From Polytrichum commune (taxonomy: Eukaryota; Streptophyta; Polytrichopsida; Polytrichales; Polytrichaceae), in contig OX485805.1 in NCBI GenBank assembly GCA_950295325.1, positions 30,303,501-30,367,500 of the forward strand: a DNA stretch of 64,000 bases, read 5' to 3'. This document shows, one piece after another, positions 47,741 to 59,834 of this stretch. The position numbers and the translations under genes were made by a program. Each line of letters opens with the position of its first letter. Within the stretch, counting starts at the first letter, position 1. The notes beneath the pieces are model-generated. The model saw nothing but the letters and a program-made list of their open reading frames with translations, was not told the DNA's origin and did no database searches.

Positions 47741-48060
47741 CTATAAACGGGGCCCGCCAGCAGGGCCAGGGCGAGCGCTCTACAGGGTGGCATTACGTTA
47801 TGTGATTCCAGTATTAAGGGGGGCTTATTCATTATTGAATTATTTTGCGCCCTTTTGGGCTACTTTTGGGTGCTCTGGGGTATTCGGCCCCGTTTTAAGA
47901 GTGGTGGAAAATATTTATCGCCTCGTCCGGAGGGTGCGCCGACACGTGGCGCTAAAAGAGTGTGGCGACTTGGGTGTCTTTCATGGGTTTAAAGTGGGGG
48001 CACTTGGGGGTTAGCGCGGATTCCGAGGCGCCTGAGGGGGGGTTTTTTAAATGAAAGTGA
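47741..48060 (+). other. GC-rich segment with TATA-like box, no protein recognised
   Basis: CTATAAAC at 47741-47748 follows the box cluster and points toward the plus strand, away from DUF1191. A 126-codon open frame (47634-48014) overlaps but is Arg-rich without family resemblance and begins upstream of the TATA, so I do not call it a gene. A divergent non-coding transcript is possible. Confidence 0.25.
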
Positions 48061-48146
48061 CCTTCTTCTCCTTCTCCTCCTTCTTATTAGTATTAAGGGC
48101 ATGTCGTAAGGAGGAGGAAGGGAAAAGGAGGGGTGGGAGGGGGGGG
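48061..48146. repeat. Polypyrimidine/polypurine mirror able to form a hairpin
   Basis: A run of C/T (48061-48085) is followed after about 22 bp by a G/A run (48108-48146). The two are largely complementary, so a stem of about 20 bp is possible. It lies immediately before the MITE at 48212. Confidence 0.5.
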
Positions 48147-48211
48147 CTAATTTGAAAAACGTGTTGGACTCATTTAGAGTGTTTTACTACTATATGTATG
48201 TAGCGATCTTA

Positions 48212-48716
48212 GGGGTGCTTCACACACGAGCCACGAGCCGTGACCGTGAGATTGTGAGAGCCCAAAAGAAAGCGCCCAAAGGCCGTCCCAACACACCTCC
48301 AAACTCACGTCGTGTGGTCACGGACCTTCAAGTGTAGTGTGAAGCCATACGTGACCGGGCGCTTTCACCAACTGCCATTTCAATGAACTTCTATTCACGC
48401 GGGTTCTCATGCGTGATAAAATAGCACAAATCAACGGTTGTGAGCGTTCATAGTGCCGTGGTCTCCCAGTTTTGTGTTAGGCCTACCTCCAAGAGGTGGT
48501 TTTTTTAAATAATCCAAGTGACCATGAAACGTGATCCATTCGATGCCACGTAGGAATTACATCCATGGAGACGTTACATCCGTCTTGCATTCGCATACTC
48601 CGTTGGTCCCTCAAGCATAGTGTGAAGCGAACTCGGACCGGCTCCGCCTTTTCCACCAACGAGAGTGCGTGAAGTGTAACGGTCACGGGCTCTCAGTCTC
48701 GTGTGTGAAGTGGCCC
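48212..48716 (+). mobile_element. Tourist-like MITE family A copy, CpG-rich
   Basis: 505 bp from GGGGTGCTTCACACACGAG to CTCGTGTGTGAAGTGGCCC, flanked by TTA and TTG. Terminal inverted repeats are about 35-40 bp. This copy retains many CpG sites (ACGAGCCGTGACCGTG) that are TpG or CpA in the other copies, and it is among the least decayed in the window. Confidence 0.8.
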
Positions 48717-48719
48717 TTG

Positions 48720-51700
48720 TTCGTTTCATGGGTGATTAGTAGGTGAGAGAGAGCCTTGATCGTGGTGGGCCCCACCGCGTGCGGCATAGACCGGGTATGG
48801 TGTGGGCCCGGGGCTTGTGTTTTTTTGATTCGTGGGCCTACGCACGAGTTTTGGGGGGAGCGGATTGATGTCGTGTTGTATGTATTATGAAATGGTATTT
48901 GTTGTTGTGTTGTTTGTCACATGGTCGTGAGGTTTAAAAAGGTTGGAAGATACCATTTGCATGCGCTTACATAACAGTTTATTTGCACACCCAAGGAGTC
49001 ATGGTGTCTACATGTCTACGGAAACTTGTGCATTAGGAAGGTGGAAAACATGTCAAGTTGTTTTACGGCTATTGTATGATTAATTTTGGAGTAATTTGAC
49101 TTTGGAGGCGGCATCATAGATCCCAAATTAGTCCAGTACGATCGAATAAATCGGCCCTCACATGTAGGAGGGGGGGACTTGTTTTTACTACAATCTCTTC
49201 ATCCGTGATGGATGAGTTTACATAGATGCCACAAACCCCTAATACACATCTATAGAAGTGTTTAAACAATTCGTCGCATTTCCATCTTTCCAAGGGATGA
49301 ATATACATTGTCGTTGAAAAGTTGAGGGTGATGTCGTACACCGCATGTTTAGTAAGGTAGACGTGCCCAAACCAATTATTTGTTTTGATCATACACTTGT
49401 ATTTGAGTGGTATGTGGTTGGGCGAGGCTCCCACAGTAAAGTCCAAAAATGCATGTGTTCAAGGAGATTATACTACTGGCTAAAAACATGATCACCGTTT
49501 TTTTCTCGACAATCATCGTAATTGGAAGGACTTACAAGATCATCTAAAGAGCACAAGAATCTGCATTTTGATACAAGCTCCAAAAAATTGTGAGGAAATG
49601 ACTACAACCTCGATTTGGATATGCTAACCATCTCATACCGAACCGTGTGTTTCACATCGAAGGAGAAGTGGGCTAGTTAGAAAAGTGACCATTCAAGACC
49701 CATCTACCGTAGAAAATTCTACATGTTAAAGTGTCTAGGTGTATGTCCACATGACACTAAATTATCCTCATAATCCCATTTCACATTTGATAACAACTAG
49801 CATAGTCTAAAGCGGGATCAAAGTGCTCGCAATAGCACTACACCCTATAACAATCGAAACAACTACAGAATTTTGGGAACCTGGATGGCATGCAGTAGTC
49901 GACATTTCATGGACACTCGTTTTCACAGAAGGAGTGTTAATATTTTTTATAAATTCACTTTTTATGAGCACGCCTTTGTTGAATGACAAGAGACCGAGTA
50001 ACCCTAGCATGCCGGAATTTTGCTTGTATCCCAAAGCAAGGAATGAGGACAATTCCTTGGGTAGAGTGACCTATCTCATTTTCATTCTAAAAAAATTCAT
50101 AAGTTGTTCAATCTTGCCATTACCATCACAGCCGGGGTGAGAGGAGTCATACATGAACATTCCATTAAAAAACTTGCCAACCTAAACATCCTAGGATCAT
50201 ATATTCAAACCCCTCATGAAAAATATGTATCAAGACGTCATCAAATACCTCACATACCTAGTCCTAAGCAAAAGAAAACTCGACAATAAACAAAACACCC
50301 GTCCCCCTTGAGATAACTAGTATACTACCAGAGCCCACCTCCCAAAGGAGGCATAACACCTTGGGTTACGTCACAGACAACCGTGATCAACGTAAGGCTA
50401 ACGAGCTTACACTCAAGTCAGTACCTGGATACGGACGTCACTTTTTCTTTTCTTTCTTTTCAATCTTGGCTCCCCAAAAAATATAAGTTTACTGTTTATG
50501 TTCCTCATTTGAATGAGGTACTAATGCGCTCATTTCTACTTGCTCTAGATCCATATATAGGGATCAAAAAGCTGTAAATAATCACTAGAGGCTCATCCAT
50601 CTTACTAGTGAGCTTAGCCAACGGAGTAAGACAAAGTCTCGATAGTACTCAAAAACCACAAAAAAATAGTTGGAATATTTCCGCAAAAAAAAAAGCTTCA
50701 CGCCAATTAAAACAAAAGACAAGTCTAACGGTTGTCATAGTCTACGAGCATGTATCCCACTCTTTAGGATGGCATGAAGTTTGAACCACAAGTTGCCTAT
50801 ATTTAGTTTGCTTACTTGTCATTTTGGGGGTTGGAGGTTCACAAGTTCATGCCTACTAAAGTAAAGCAATTTGGAGTCTCTTTACACTACTCAGATGCAT
50901 TGTGGATCAAGGTCAATTTGTAGGAGGTCAAATTTCTCTATATCCTAGTTTCATACACGTACTATTGGTCCAAGTGGAGGAACATAAATGACATGTAAAT
51001 TAATTATAGAGGTTCATAACATGCATGGATGTCCCACCAAGAAAGTCTAGTCCAAATGATAAACTTTGAAAGGGTGAATGGGGATGCAATGGTATCAATT
51101 TTGCTCAAATTCGTATGCAACAATAGACGGCAAATGTATCTAAGTGTGACCATAAAATGAGGCAAAAAGTCCATGAAGAACTATCATCTTTTTTTCACCA
51201 CAAATGTGTTGAAAATTGATGTGCAACCAATGAACATTTTTCATTGGTTGAATGCAAAAGGATCACAAAAATCCTTGATAAAAGGACGTTCCCATGTCCA
51301 AGTTTTACTTCTCGTACTAAGGTTGTAAATAAGCATTTAGATAACACATTCATTCAACTTCTATACATGACTTAGACCTAATAACGTCCCAAAGGTAATA
51401 TAAACTTACATGGACATTCATAACTCATAAGAAATGTAACATTGAATCACAACTAAATCAAAACTTATACAAAAGCTTTTTCATTTTTATGCACAATATA
51501 AAAATATTCTACTCATATGTGTTCTTAACTAGTATCATTTTCCATTCAACATAGCAGTTTATTTCATGTCATCCATAAATAATCATTATCAACTCTCTTA
51601 TTTTAATACATCATAAACCTTTACCACTTAGAACATAGAACCCAAACACACACACACACACACATATGCAGTTCATCAATTCATTCAAGAACACCAACCA

Positions 51701-52430
51701 TGTTATGTGACCTTTAGACAAACACTAACAAGTTTCCTTCACAAAGTTATTGCTTTCTAGCATGGCAACCTTTGTTTTACAACACATTTATAGCATGTGT
51801 TGTGCAAAAGGCTTGGAACATTAAGGCTTAAAGATTTTAACACGAGATTTGAATCTAACCAAACTCTTTCGTTTGAATATTCTCACACACTATTTGAGCG
51901 AATGAAAAGTCATTGCAAAAATTGAAAGTTGAAATTGGTGCAAAAGAATAGGTCAGCTTGCATGTTTAGAATATGCATTTGTTGATGTGATAGACTCACT
52001 TCAATGAACCATATCCATCCAATGCTTGGGGTGCTCGTTCATGTGCATTGGAAAAACAAAGTACCCATCAAATTTGAGACCCACGTACCCGGCATGTGAG
52101 TCCAAATTTAGTACAAAAGGTGTCAATTTTGGACTCCAAACCCTAAACTTACCTTGGACAAACTTTTAAAAAAACTTGGTCAATTTTTGCATCCCGGCAC
52201 AAGAATTCTTGAGCCCGAGTAGACTCGAGAATTAAGCTTGGGCCCGAGGGGCATCAATTAACGTAAGCTATGGTTGGGTCCGGTCCTTGTGACTCTTGCA
52301 ACAAAGCATTCCGATTGTGTTTGGACTTGGACTAAGCATATGGCATCGTTTTGGGTGTGACCAAGTACAACAATATAAATTAACATAGAGTACTTTTGTC
52401 TTTCGGAGTCGAAGGTTCCCAAAGTTGACC
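48720..52430. other. Gene-poor DNA; one family D copy
   Basis: A family D copy lies at about 49450-49715. A (CA)n microsatellite lies at about 51646-51664. Otherwise AT-rich sequence without recognisable genes or complete elements. Confidence 0.35.
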
Positions 52431-52432
52431 AA

Positions 52433-52621
52433 TTGCACACCCTAATAAGGGGGTCTCATTTCCTAACACTCGCCATGAAGAGTGCAATAAAAAAAACTCA
52501 ACTTATAGGTTTAATCGGGGATTCATATACCGGAATAATTTTAAAAGACGAATTTGGGGTATTTTATCCCGATTCAGGTGCGAGTTTGGTTAAAACATGG
52601 TATTTTATGGGTTCTACATAA
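52433..52621 (+). other. Small unassigned open frame
   Basis: A 62-codon frame with an internal ATG at about 52475. It encodes IGDSYTGIILKDEFGVFYPD-like sequence, more protein-like than its surroundings and with AT-rich organelle-style codons. It starts and stops abruptly. I do not recognise the protein; a piece of organelle-derived DNA is one possibility. Confidence 0.2.
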
Positions 52622-55315
52622 GGAATCAATGTTTTCGCCTTTCCCAATGGTAGGTGCTGCGAACATGTATCCACCTTAATTGGAAGCCAAGAAGGGTTTC
52701 AAGTTCATGTCATGTGAAGTGTACTCTTATCTTGTTTTGGGCACAAAGAAAGGAACTTCATTGCAGATGAAGATGAATCCACAAACATGACCTTGCCTTG
52801 TATCAAGTGTTCTAACCCTTCGAATGCTCAAAATTTTCATTTTAAGCAATAAATGAATATGAACTTTGGCATCTTGGTTTCACGAGATATTTCACTTTTA
52901 TGCAAAGTTGTGAATGGTTATTTTAGACCACATTCATGCAATCATAATGTTTAAGAAATAAACATTCTTGATATGTCAAGACTATAGCGTTTTGAGACTG
53001 CTGAAACTACAATCTTCTAGTTCTCTTGAGAGATTATGTTCACATTGAAATTCGATTTGGGCTAATGAAACCAAAAAAATTAACATCACAATCCTCAACA
53101 AAGAGAAAAATTCCATGCGAAGTGATGGCATTCACGTTGTATTGAGAGTTGAGCAACGGTGCCGCAACCTCTTCCGAGCTCTCATCTTCCCCCAATACTC
53201 AAACAAGGCTACATTTCAAATGCCAATGCTTTGAAATATTCTTGAGCTTCTTGATTGTAATTTAAGATATTTTGAATATGAGTAATCACAAAATAATGAC
53301 ATAATAATATAATCAAGAGTTCAAATTTTGTCATAAACTGTGTGCTTTCAACTTCTAAAAAGGTCACCAAAATTTTTATTTCTAATACATGTGGAAGTTA
53401 TAACAAAGCTTTCCACTACATGTAATTTTTTTTAAACAAAGAGCTTTAATTCACTCAAGAATGAGGTTTAATACTCACAAACTTTTAATAGATGGTGAAT
53501 TTTTCATGTATACGTGTGGTCGGAATCAACAACGATGTCTTTCATTATCACTACATCAATGTAGACTAAATTAAAATTAAAATTAAAAATCATTTTGATA
53601 ATGAACCATGCTCTTGGTAAGGATCGAGGACACTTGAAATTTGGCTTGATTGCCTAAACGTATAAGTTAAAATTGGAGAAACATCATCTCAAGAATCTTA
53701 TTACATTCCCATGATGTTAGAGATTTTGCTTGATTTTGTTGCAAAGATATATCTAAGGGTCATTGACGAAGATTGCATCTATAAAAACTACAAGTAGGTT
53801 ATAAGCACAAATAGCAAAAATGAAGTTGTTGTTAGACCAAGTTTTGTATATGTTATGGGAGTGGGATTTATTATTTTCTTGAATAAATCCCTCACATCTA
53901 TGAAAAGTATTTAACATTTAATAATGGTATTTTCAAAGTATTTTGAACTCACCATTTGGTTTCCTAGTAAGATAATGTAGTTTCTTATGCGTTCTAATTT
54001 TCTTTTCACAAATCATTTATACAATATGTTTTTCAATAACAAATAATCTATAAACTGTCATTGGATTGATGTAAATTGTTTAATGAGACAAACGATATCT
54101 TCCATACTATAGTGTCAAAGGTAATAATACAATGTAGAAGTCTTCAAGGTTTCAACATATGTGAGCATGAAATTGTTAGGGTTTGAGCCTCCCTCCTCCA
54201 AGGTAACCAAGCCATGACACACCACAAGACTACGTACTTCCCAACATTTCACAATGGAAATATGTTGGTTCAATTTAAGTACATTGGAATACATTCAACA
54301 TGAAATAAGGAGGTCAAACACATTTTTGTTTCAAAACTATGTGTTTTGACCATAAATAACCAAACATTGAAGCACCTTAAGGTAATAACTTGAAAGTCCC
54401 GAAAGTCCACTCACTCATCAATCAATCGTATTCAGTGGGAGTAATAACCAATGTTATTATGGTATGCATGGGATAGGAAGTTAGATGTAGGGGTATGTGC
54501 CGAGGTAATGGAGACAAGTCTTGCGAGTATGGTTGTGGGTAATACTCAGTTGAAACCCTACCATGGCGGGTACAGGAGGCACCAAAAACGAGCCAAAACC
54601 CTACCAATATGCTCTACGAAGTCGAGCTTCTTCCCCGGACCACTACTGTGGGCGTTGAAAAGGGTGTTCTGTTGGGTTTTGGTTGCGGGTAGGAGATTTT
54701 GTGATGAGTTGCACAAATCGTAACAATGAAGAGGTTTAATGGTTGGGGACGTTGTATCTTAAGGGTTTTTCTTGCCGTTGAGTTTTCATGGTGGTTGTCA
54801 TTAGTTGAGGTATGCAAAGTGTGTTTGTATACTTAAATGTTATGTTTTGTGTTGGTGTTGCACTTTAGGTGATTTTACCTTAGGAAAGTGATTTTGATGT
54901 TGGATTAGGGTGGTTTGGCACTAGGCCAACAAGTATAAAGCCCCATACATGGGAGAGTGATGGGGAAATGGGTACGAGGTAGATGTTACATGGCTTACTA
55001 TTGAGAACACTCAAGCATGTGCATATGAGGGGTTGGAGGCAACCCCATCAATACGGGATGTTTGAGCATCTGAGGAGGTTGTTGTTTGGAGAGGCAAGGT
55101 GAGGGAATTATAAGAGAACTAAAGGTTTTGGGTTCCTTATCATAGGAACCCCCAAGTTTGGGCATTCTTTTGGCTCGTTGAAGGAAGCATGGATGTGCAC
55201 ATGTATTCAAGAAACTCAAGTGATGTGGTGCATGACATGTCACTCAATTCCTTCATCTGCTACAAAATCCTCTTCCTCACCAATAAACAACATAAACAAA
55301 AATGAAACTCTCTTG
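52622..55315. other. Intergenic DNA, no gene seen
   Basis: 52620-54400 is strongly AT-rich. 54450-55250 is less AT-rich with short open frames on both strands, none family-like. It may belong to the decayed transposon region that follows. Confidence 0.3.
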
Positions 55316-55321
55316 CACACT

Positions 55322-55795
55322 TGTTGGTGTTAGATTTTTGTTAGATCTATGGCATCGTACCTTGGATTTCAAGTTTCTTGTGCGGGTTTGGTTGATTATG
55401 GCACATGTTTTGGTCTATCCAACCTTTTTGTGGCTTAACGACTTTTTGATGTTGCATTTTGTTGGATCTATGGCCTCACATCTTGAATTTCAAGTTTTTG
55501 TTTCTTGGTTGGATTTTATGGACCATGGCTCATGCTAAGGTCTATAATTTTTTTAAATTTTTTTTTTTTTTTGTTGGGTTGATGTTGCATTTTGTTGGAT
55601 CAACCTAACACCTCGAATCCCATGGCTTATTTTCTTCTTGTTGGGTATGGTGGACTCTAGCTCATGTTGGGGTCTGTCAAAATTTTCTTTTGTGGTTTTG
55701 CTATTGCCGATGTGTCTTACTCCTGCCATCTATGGCCTAGCACCTTGGATTCAAAGACGCATTTGCTTCTTGCTAGGGTCTAATAGATTTTATTA

Positions 55796-55829
<34 letters not shown>

Positions 55830-56010
55830 TTGTGGTTTTGCTACTATTAATGTTGCATTTTGTTGGGTCTATGGCCTTGCACTTTGGATTGTGGGTTTAT
55901 TATTTATTATTTGATTTATTTTTTGGGTCATGTTTGGTGGAGTTTGGCTCATGCTAGGTTTATTAAACTTTTTGTTTTTGTGGCTTTGCTACTTGCTGAT
56001 GTCATGAGTA
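55322..56010 (+). repeat. Tandem repeat, five to six units of 126-149 bp
   Basis: Variants of GATGTTGCATTTTGTTGGAT plus 'ctatggc' recur at 55322, 55448, 55581, 55709, 55849 and a partial at 55998. Each is followed by a 'ttggat..', 'gtttcttg/cttcttgttggg' and 'ggctcatg(c/t)t' block. T runs (about 55551-55572) and an (ATT)n microsatellite (55799-55829) have grown inside units. Confidence 0.65.
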
Positions 56011-56459
56011 AAGCATGCCAATATGCCACAATAGACAAGACGGTTTGAAAAGGCATGTTGGAGGTGAGCATATCAAAGGCTCGAGAGCCATTGCAAAATC
56101 CCACATATTGGATGGGGAAACAAGAGTGGGATAGGCATGTATTGATGCCAATCTCCCCTCAAGGATATTGAAAACACTAGTCAATACAAGGTTTGCATCG
56201 CAGGTGGTTTTATTCTAGGTTTTCTTAATTTTCTTGATTTTTATGTATTTGTGGGTTTATTATGAATCATGATCACATAGTATGCACATGATCAACAATG
56301 TTGAACTCATAAAATGATGGAATCTCAAGCCCCATAATCTCATCATCGTTGACCAATGTTGTGAACAATGGTGTCTTTATTATTTGGCTTGAACTTCACG
56401 TGGTTGAGTGCATGTGTAGGAAACTTTAGAGTACACGACTGCGATTTACCCATCCTATC

Positions 56460-57401
56460 AAAGATTGTATGTTGTTTTGCAAGCTTGGGTGCCCTCCATA
56501 GTTACATGGGCAGTGGCGCATGTTGTGACAAAAACAATGAAGCCCGTTGTCAAGCAATGCATCCTCAACCAAACTAGGGGGTATTGGTTGCTTAGCGATG
56601 CACTCTTTGTTGCACTTACAATCTACATGAGGCATTGCTTAGAACTCAATCATAGGCAAGGTACGCGGATGCAGATTTGCAATTTTGATGTAGAGCTAGA
56701 GGTTCTTTATGGTTGCATGGCGGGTGAGGTCACATGTGTACTCTACCCATTCATATCATTTGATTGTGCCTTCAAAGCGGAGAAAGTCCACAACATGCTT
56801 GCCCTTATATTGGGCCCTCGATTCAAAAGACTTGAATGTGTAATTGAGCTTGTAGATGTGGTGTCGGAACTTGTGGAGGAATATAAAAATCGTGTTTTTT
56901 TGCCTCTCTTGGTGAAGGTAACCCAACATCTGAATCCGCAATTCATGGAAGTTTATGATGATGCAAGAATTCATATCAATGAAGTAGTGGGATTTTTTGT
57001 TTGATGCTCTCGTCACAACCAAAGAGGTTGGTATGGGGTTGCTTGTGTCAGAGTTGTTCTTTATTCTACATGTTAGCAACTCCTATGAAGCCAGAGGTAG
57101 CACCTTTAGAGTGCTACATGTATGTTCCTGAACGTGGGCTTCCTATCTAGGAAAATTATTGCAGTATCGGACTCCCAAATAGGAATGGGGGGCATTTTTA
57201 TCCATTGTTGGAGTCCTTTATAATTTACAACGATGTAGGCTTGGCTCAGAGAACTTAAATGCACTAATCACGATACAAAAGAATTGGCCATGTGATGCAC
57301 ATGATGGTTGCACATTCAAAAGGGATATCGTGGAAGAGTATTTTCCTAATGAGGTTGACCTCTCGGATGCACATGAATTGAAGCTACATGAAGTGGGATA
57401 A
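56460..57401 (+). pseudogene. Broken hAT-family transposase fragment
   Basis: A frame of about 180 codons ends at 57004. It encodes a hAT-like core with HNMLALILGPRFKRLECVIE followed by LVEEYKNRVFLPLLV. After a stop and frame changes, traces of the C-terminal dimerisation region follow in shifted frames: AFLARKI-like at about 57140-57160, then RLGSENLNALITIQKNWP and VEEYFPNEVDLSDAHE in frame up to a TAA at 57399-57401. At least two frame changes and internal stops separate these blocks, and the N-terminal zinc finger (BED) region is not seen. It is a dead autonomous-type element remnant. No terminal repeats could be assigned to it. Confidence 0.7.
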
Positions 57402-57767
57402 TTAGAAGACGATGTAGACTAAAGAAATGTAATGTTGGACATGACCATAGTAAGTGTCACTTAATATCATATTTAGTGTAACAATGCTTGCCCCTTATTT
57501 TGGCTTGTTAGTCTAAGGCGTCAATGCAAACTCCTTTGTTGTGAATGAAGGGGCTCTATTAAAACAAATTCCCTCCATGGTGAATACTATTGCATTCCAA
57601 ATGAAATAGACTGATTTGATGTCTATGATCCTATTTTCAAAGCGAAAATATTTCAAATAACATGTCTCAAGCTATACATGAATTCTTTGCATTTCACCTT
57701 CCCAATGGACAAGTGTGCGTAGGCACCACAAATATCGAATCTCTTATTCCTATGATGTATTATAACT

Positions 57768-58143
57768 AGACTAAATATGATCCTTAGTGTCACCAATTCT
57801 AATGGTCTTGCTCAATACTGATTGTAAACCATGGTGTAGTGTCCACCAACACTGAATGTTAACCCAACATTGTTTGTCATTCCTTGTCAATTTTTTGGAG
57901 GATTATAGACTTATAGTGTTGCAATTATTGTCGCTTACAAAGTGATTTTCATCCAAATTTCAATCACCTGTGACAATATTTCATCCCAAGTTGTTGACAA
58001 GAGAAGGTAGGGTTTTGGCCAATGGATGAAACCATCCATCATCCATGACAATATTTGTTCACTTGCTCTTAAGAAGTGTCATCCAAAAAGTTACCATAGT
58101 AACATAAAATACCATATGACACTAGATACTATATTTAGTGTAG
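57768..58143 (+). mobile_element. MITE family C copy 5
   Basis: It begins near CTAGACTAAATATGATCCTT and ends ACTATATTTAGTGTAG; the ends are inverted repeats of about 25 bp. It is nearly colinear with copy 3 (33015) over its whole length, including 'gacaagagaaggtagggttt'. It starts about 370 bp after the hAT remnant. Confidence 0.75.
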
Positions 58144-58388
58144 TACGAGCCCATGTCGTCCTGACTCTCCACATCCATGCATCACTTTAACATGGTCGCT
58201 TCATATCCACATGGTTCCCCTACCTTATCTAATGGTGGGGAACAATGGGACAACAACCACTGCCACTGCCACAACCTCTACCATCGAATATAAACATATA
58301 CATATACCTATTTGACAAACCAACACTAAGGTGAAATACTCAACTATAAAGCAAACGCTCGTCAAACACCCATATCTATCTATACATG

Positions 58389-58392
<4 letters not shown>

Positions 58393-58425
<33 letters not shown>
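58393..58425. repeat. (TA)n microsatellite
   Basis: About 16 TA units. Confidence 0.9.
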
Positions 58426-58427
<2 letters not shown>

Positions 58428-58715
58428 AGGAAAAAAATACATATTAAAATTTCAAAATACATATACATAGTATGTTGAAACATGTGCCTAAGAAAGGCAA
58501 GACAATTGAAGTCTTAGATATGACATGTCAGCTTTTTGTGGACACCAAACACAAAGGACCAAGCATATAATTTGTACCCGAACGGTCAGTTGGAATTTGG
58601 TGTTTTGTTTTGTTGTTTTTTTTAGTTTTGGTTATTCTGACGGGCAACTATAAAGCTCATATGGATAGCAACGGCTACATCTGCCATTCCGTAAGGGAGT
58701 TGGAGGTCAGACTGA

Positions 58716-59216
58716 AGGCCATTTCACACATGAGACTGAGGGCCCGTGACCGTTACATTTCAGGCACTTTCATTGGTGGACAAGGCGGCGCCGGTCCAAG
58801 TTCGCTACTTTACACTACGCTTGAGGGACCAACGGAGTATGTGAATGCACAATGGATGTAAAGTCTACATGGATTCCTACATGGCATCAAACGGATCATG
58901 TTTCATGGTCACTTGGATTGTTGTCAAAGATCACCTCTTGGAGGTAGGCCTGACACAAAACCAGGAGACCATGGCACTCTGAAAGCTCACAACTGCTGAT
59001 TTATTTTATTTTATATTGTGTGAGGACCCGAATGAATAGAAATTCATTGAAATAGCATTTAATTGAGGCCTGATCACATGTGACTTCACACTTTAATTGA
59101 GGTTTTGTGACCACACTACATGATTTAGGAGGTGCGTTGAGATGACCTTTGAACACTTTCTTTTGGGCTCTCACAATTTCATGGTCATAGCTCTTGGCTC
59201 ATGTGTGAAGTGGCCC
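58716..59216 (-). mobile_element. Tourist-like MITE family A copy
   Basis: It runs from AGGCCATTTCACACATGAGA to CTCATGTGTGAAGTGGCCC. TGA flanks both sides (58713-58715 and 59217-59219), a 3-bp target duplication. Full-length, 501 bp, with a 'gaccacactacatgattt' block. Confidence 0.8.
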
Positions 59217-59589
59217 TGAAGGCATTGTGCAAAGCATTTTAAGTTTAGTAATTATGGGCTTTCAAAAAAAATTAAGCCAAAGTTTGCCCCAATTATTGGC
59301 CATTGTTGGGCATGCCACGGTGTTGAGACATGGAACACTTTCGAAATTCATTTCATAGTTTTTCATTTATTTGCCACCTTGGTAGTACCTAAAGGTACCA
59401 TCTAATTAATTGTGAGTGATTTTGCAATCAAATGTGTGGGTTAGAAGAGATCGAGTATGTGCAAGTCATCCAAGTTTTCGTTGGCCAACCATTAGTCACT
59501 CTAAAACATCACAATAAAAATAGAGTTAACCTAAAAGTTTCTAAGAACTTATAGTTTGGTAGAGAGTTTTGTCCCAACTATGACATCTT

Positions 59590-59834
59590 AAAGAGTGCTC
59601 AAGTGGTGTTGGAACCCTTGATTTTGGTCAAATGGAAGGGAAGTGTGAGATTTTGGCCAAAAGATGACAATAGAAAATTGAATTCCACGATGGATTTCAA
59701 AGAGATATGAGTTGATGCTCTCAAAAGTTTGACAAACTGTTCATTTTCATGTAGCCCTTCTTTTGGTCAAAGTCAAATGCATCCCGTCATTTGATCAAGA
59801 TTGAAGGTTGAACAACACCACTCGAACACTCCTT
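59590..59834. mobile_element. 245-bp foldback MITE
   Basis: The left arm AAAGAGTGCTCAAGTGGTGT continues through 'tgattttggtcaaatg'. The right arm, 'catttgatcaagattgaagg' through CACCACTCGAACACTCCTT, is its inverted repeat with scattered mismatches (about 47 bp). No other copy is seen in the window. Confidence 0.6.

Noticed and set aside
47634-48014. 126-codon Arg-rich plus-strand frame in the GC-rich region
   Set aside because: High GC lowers stop-codon frequency; it starts before the TATA-like box and shows no family resemblance.
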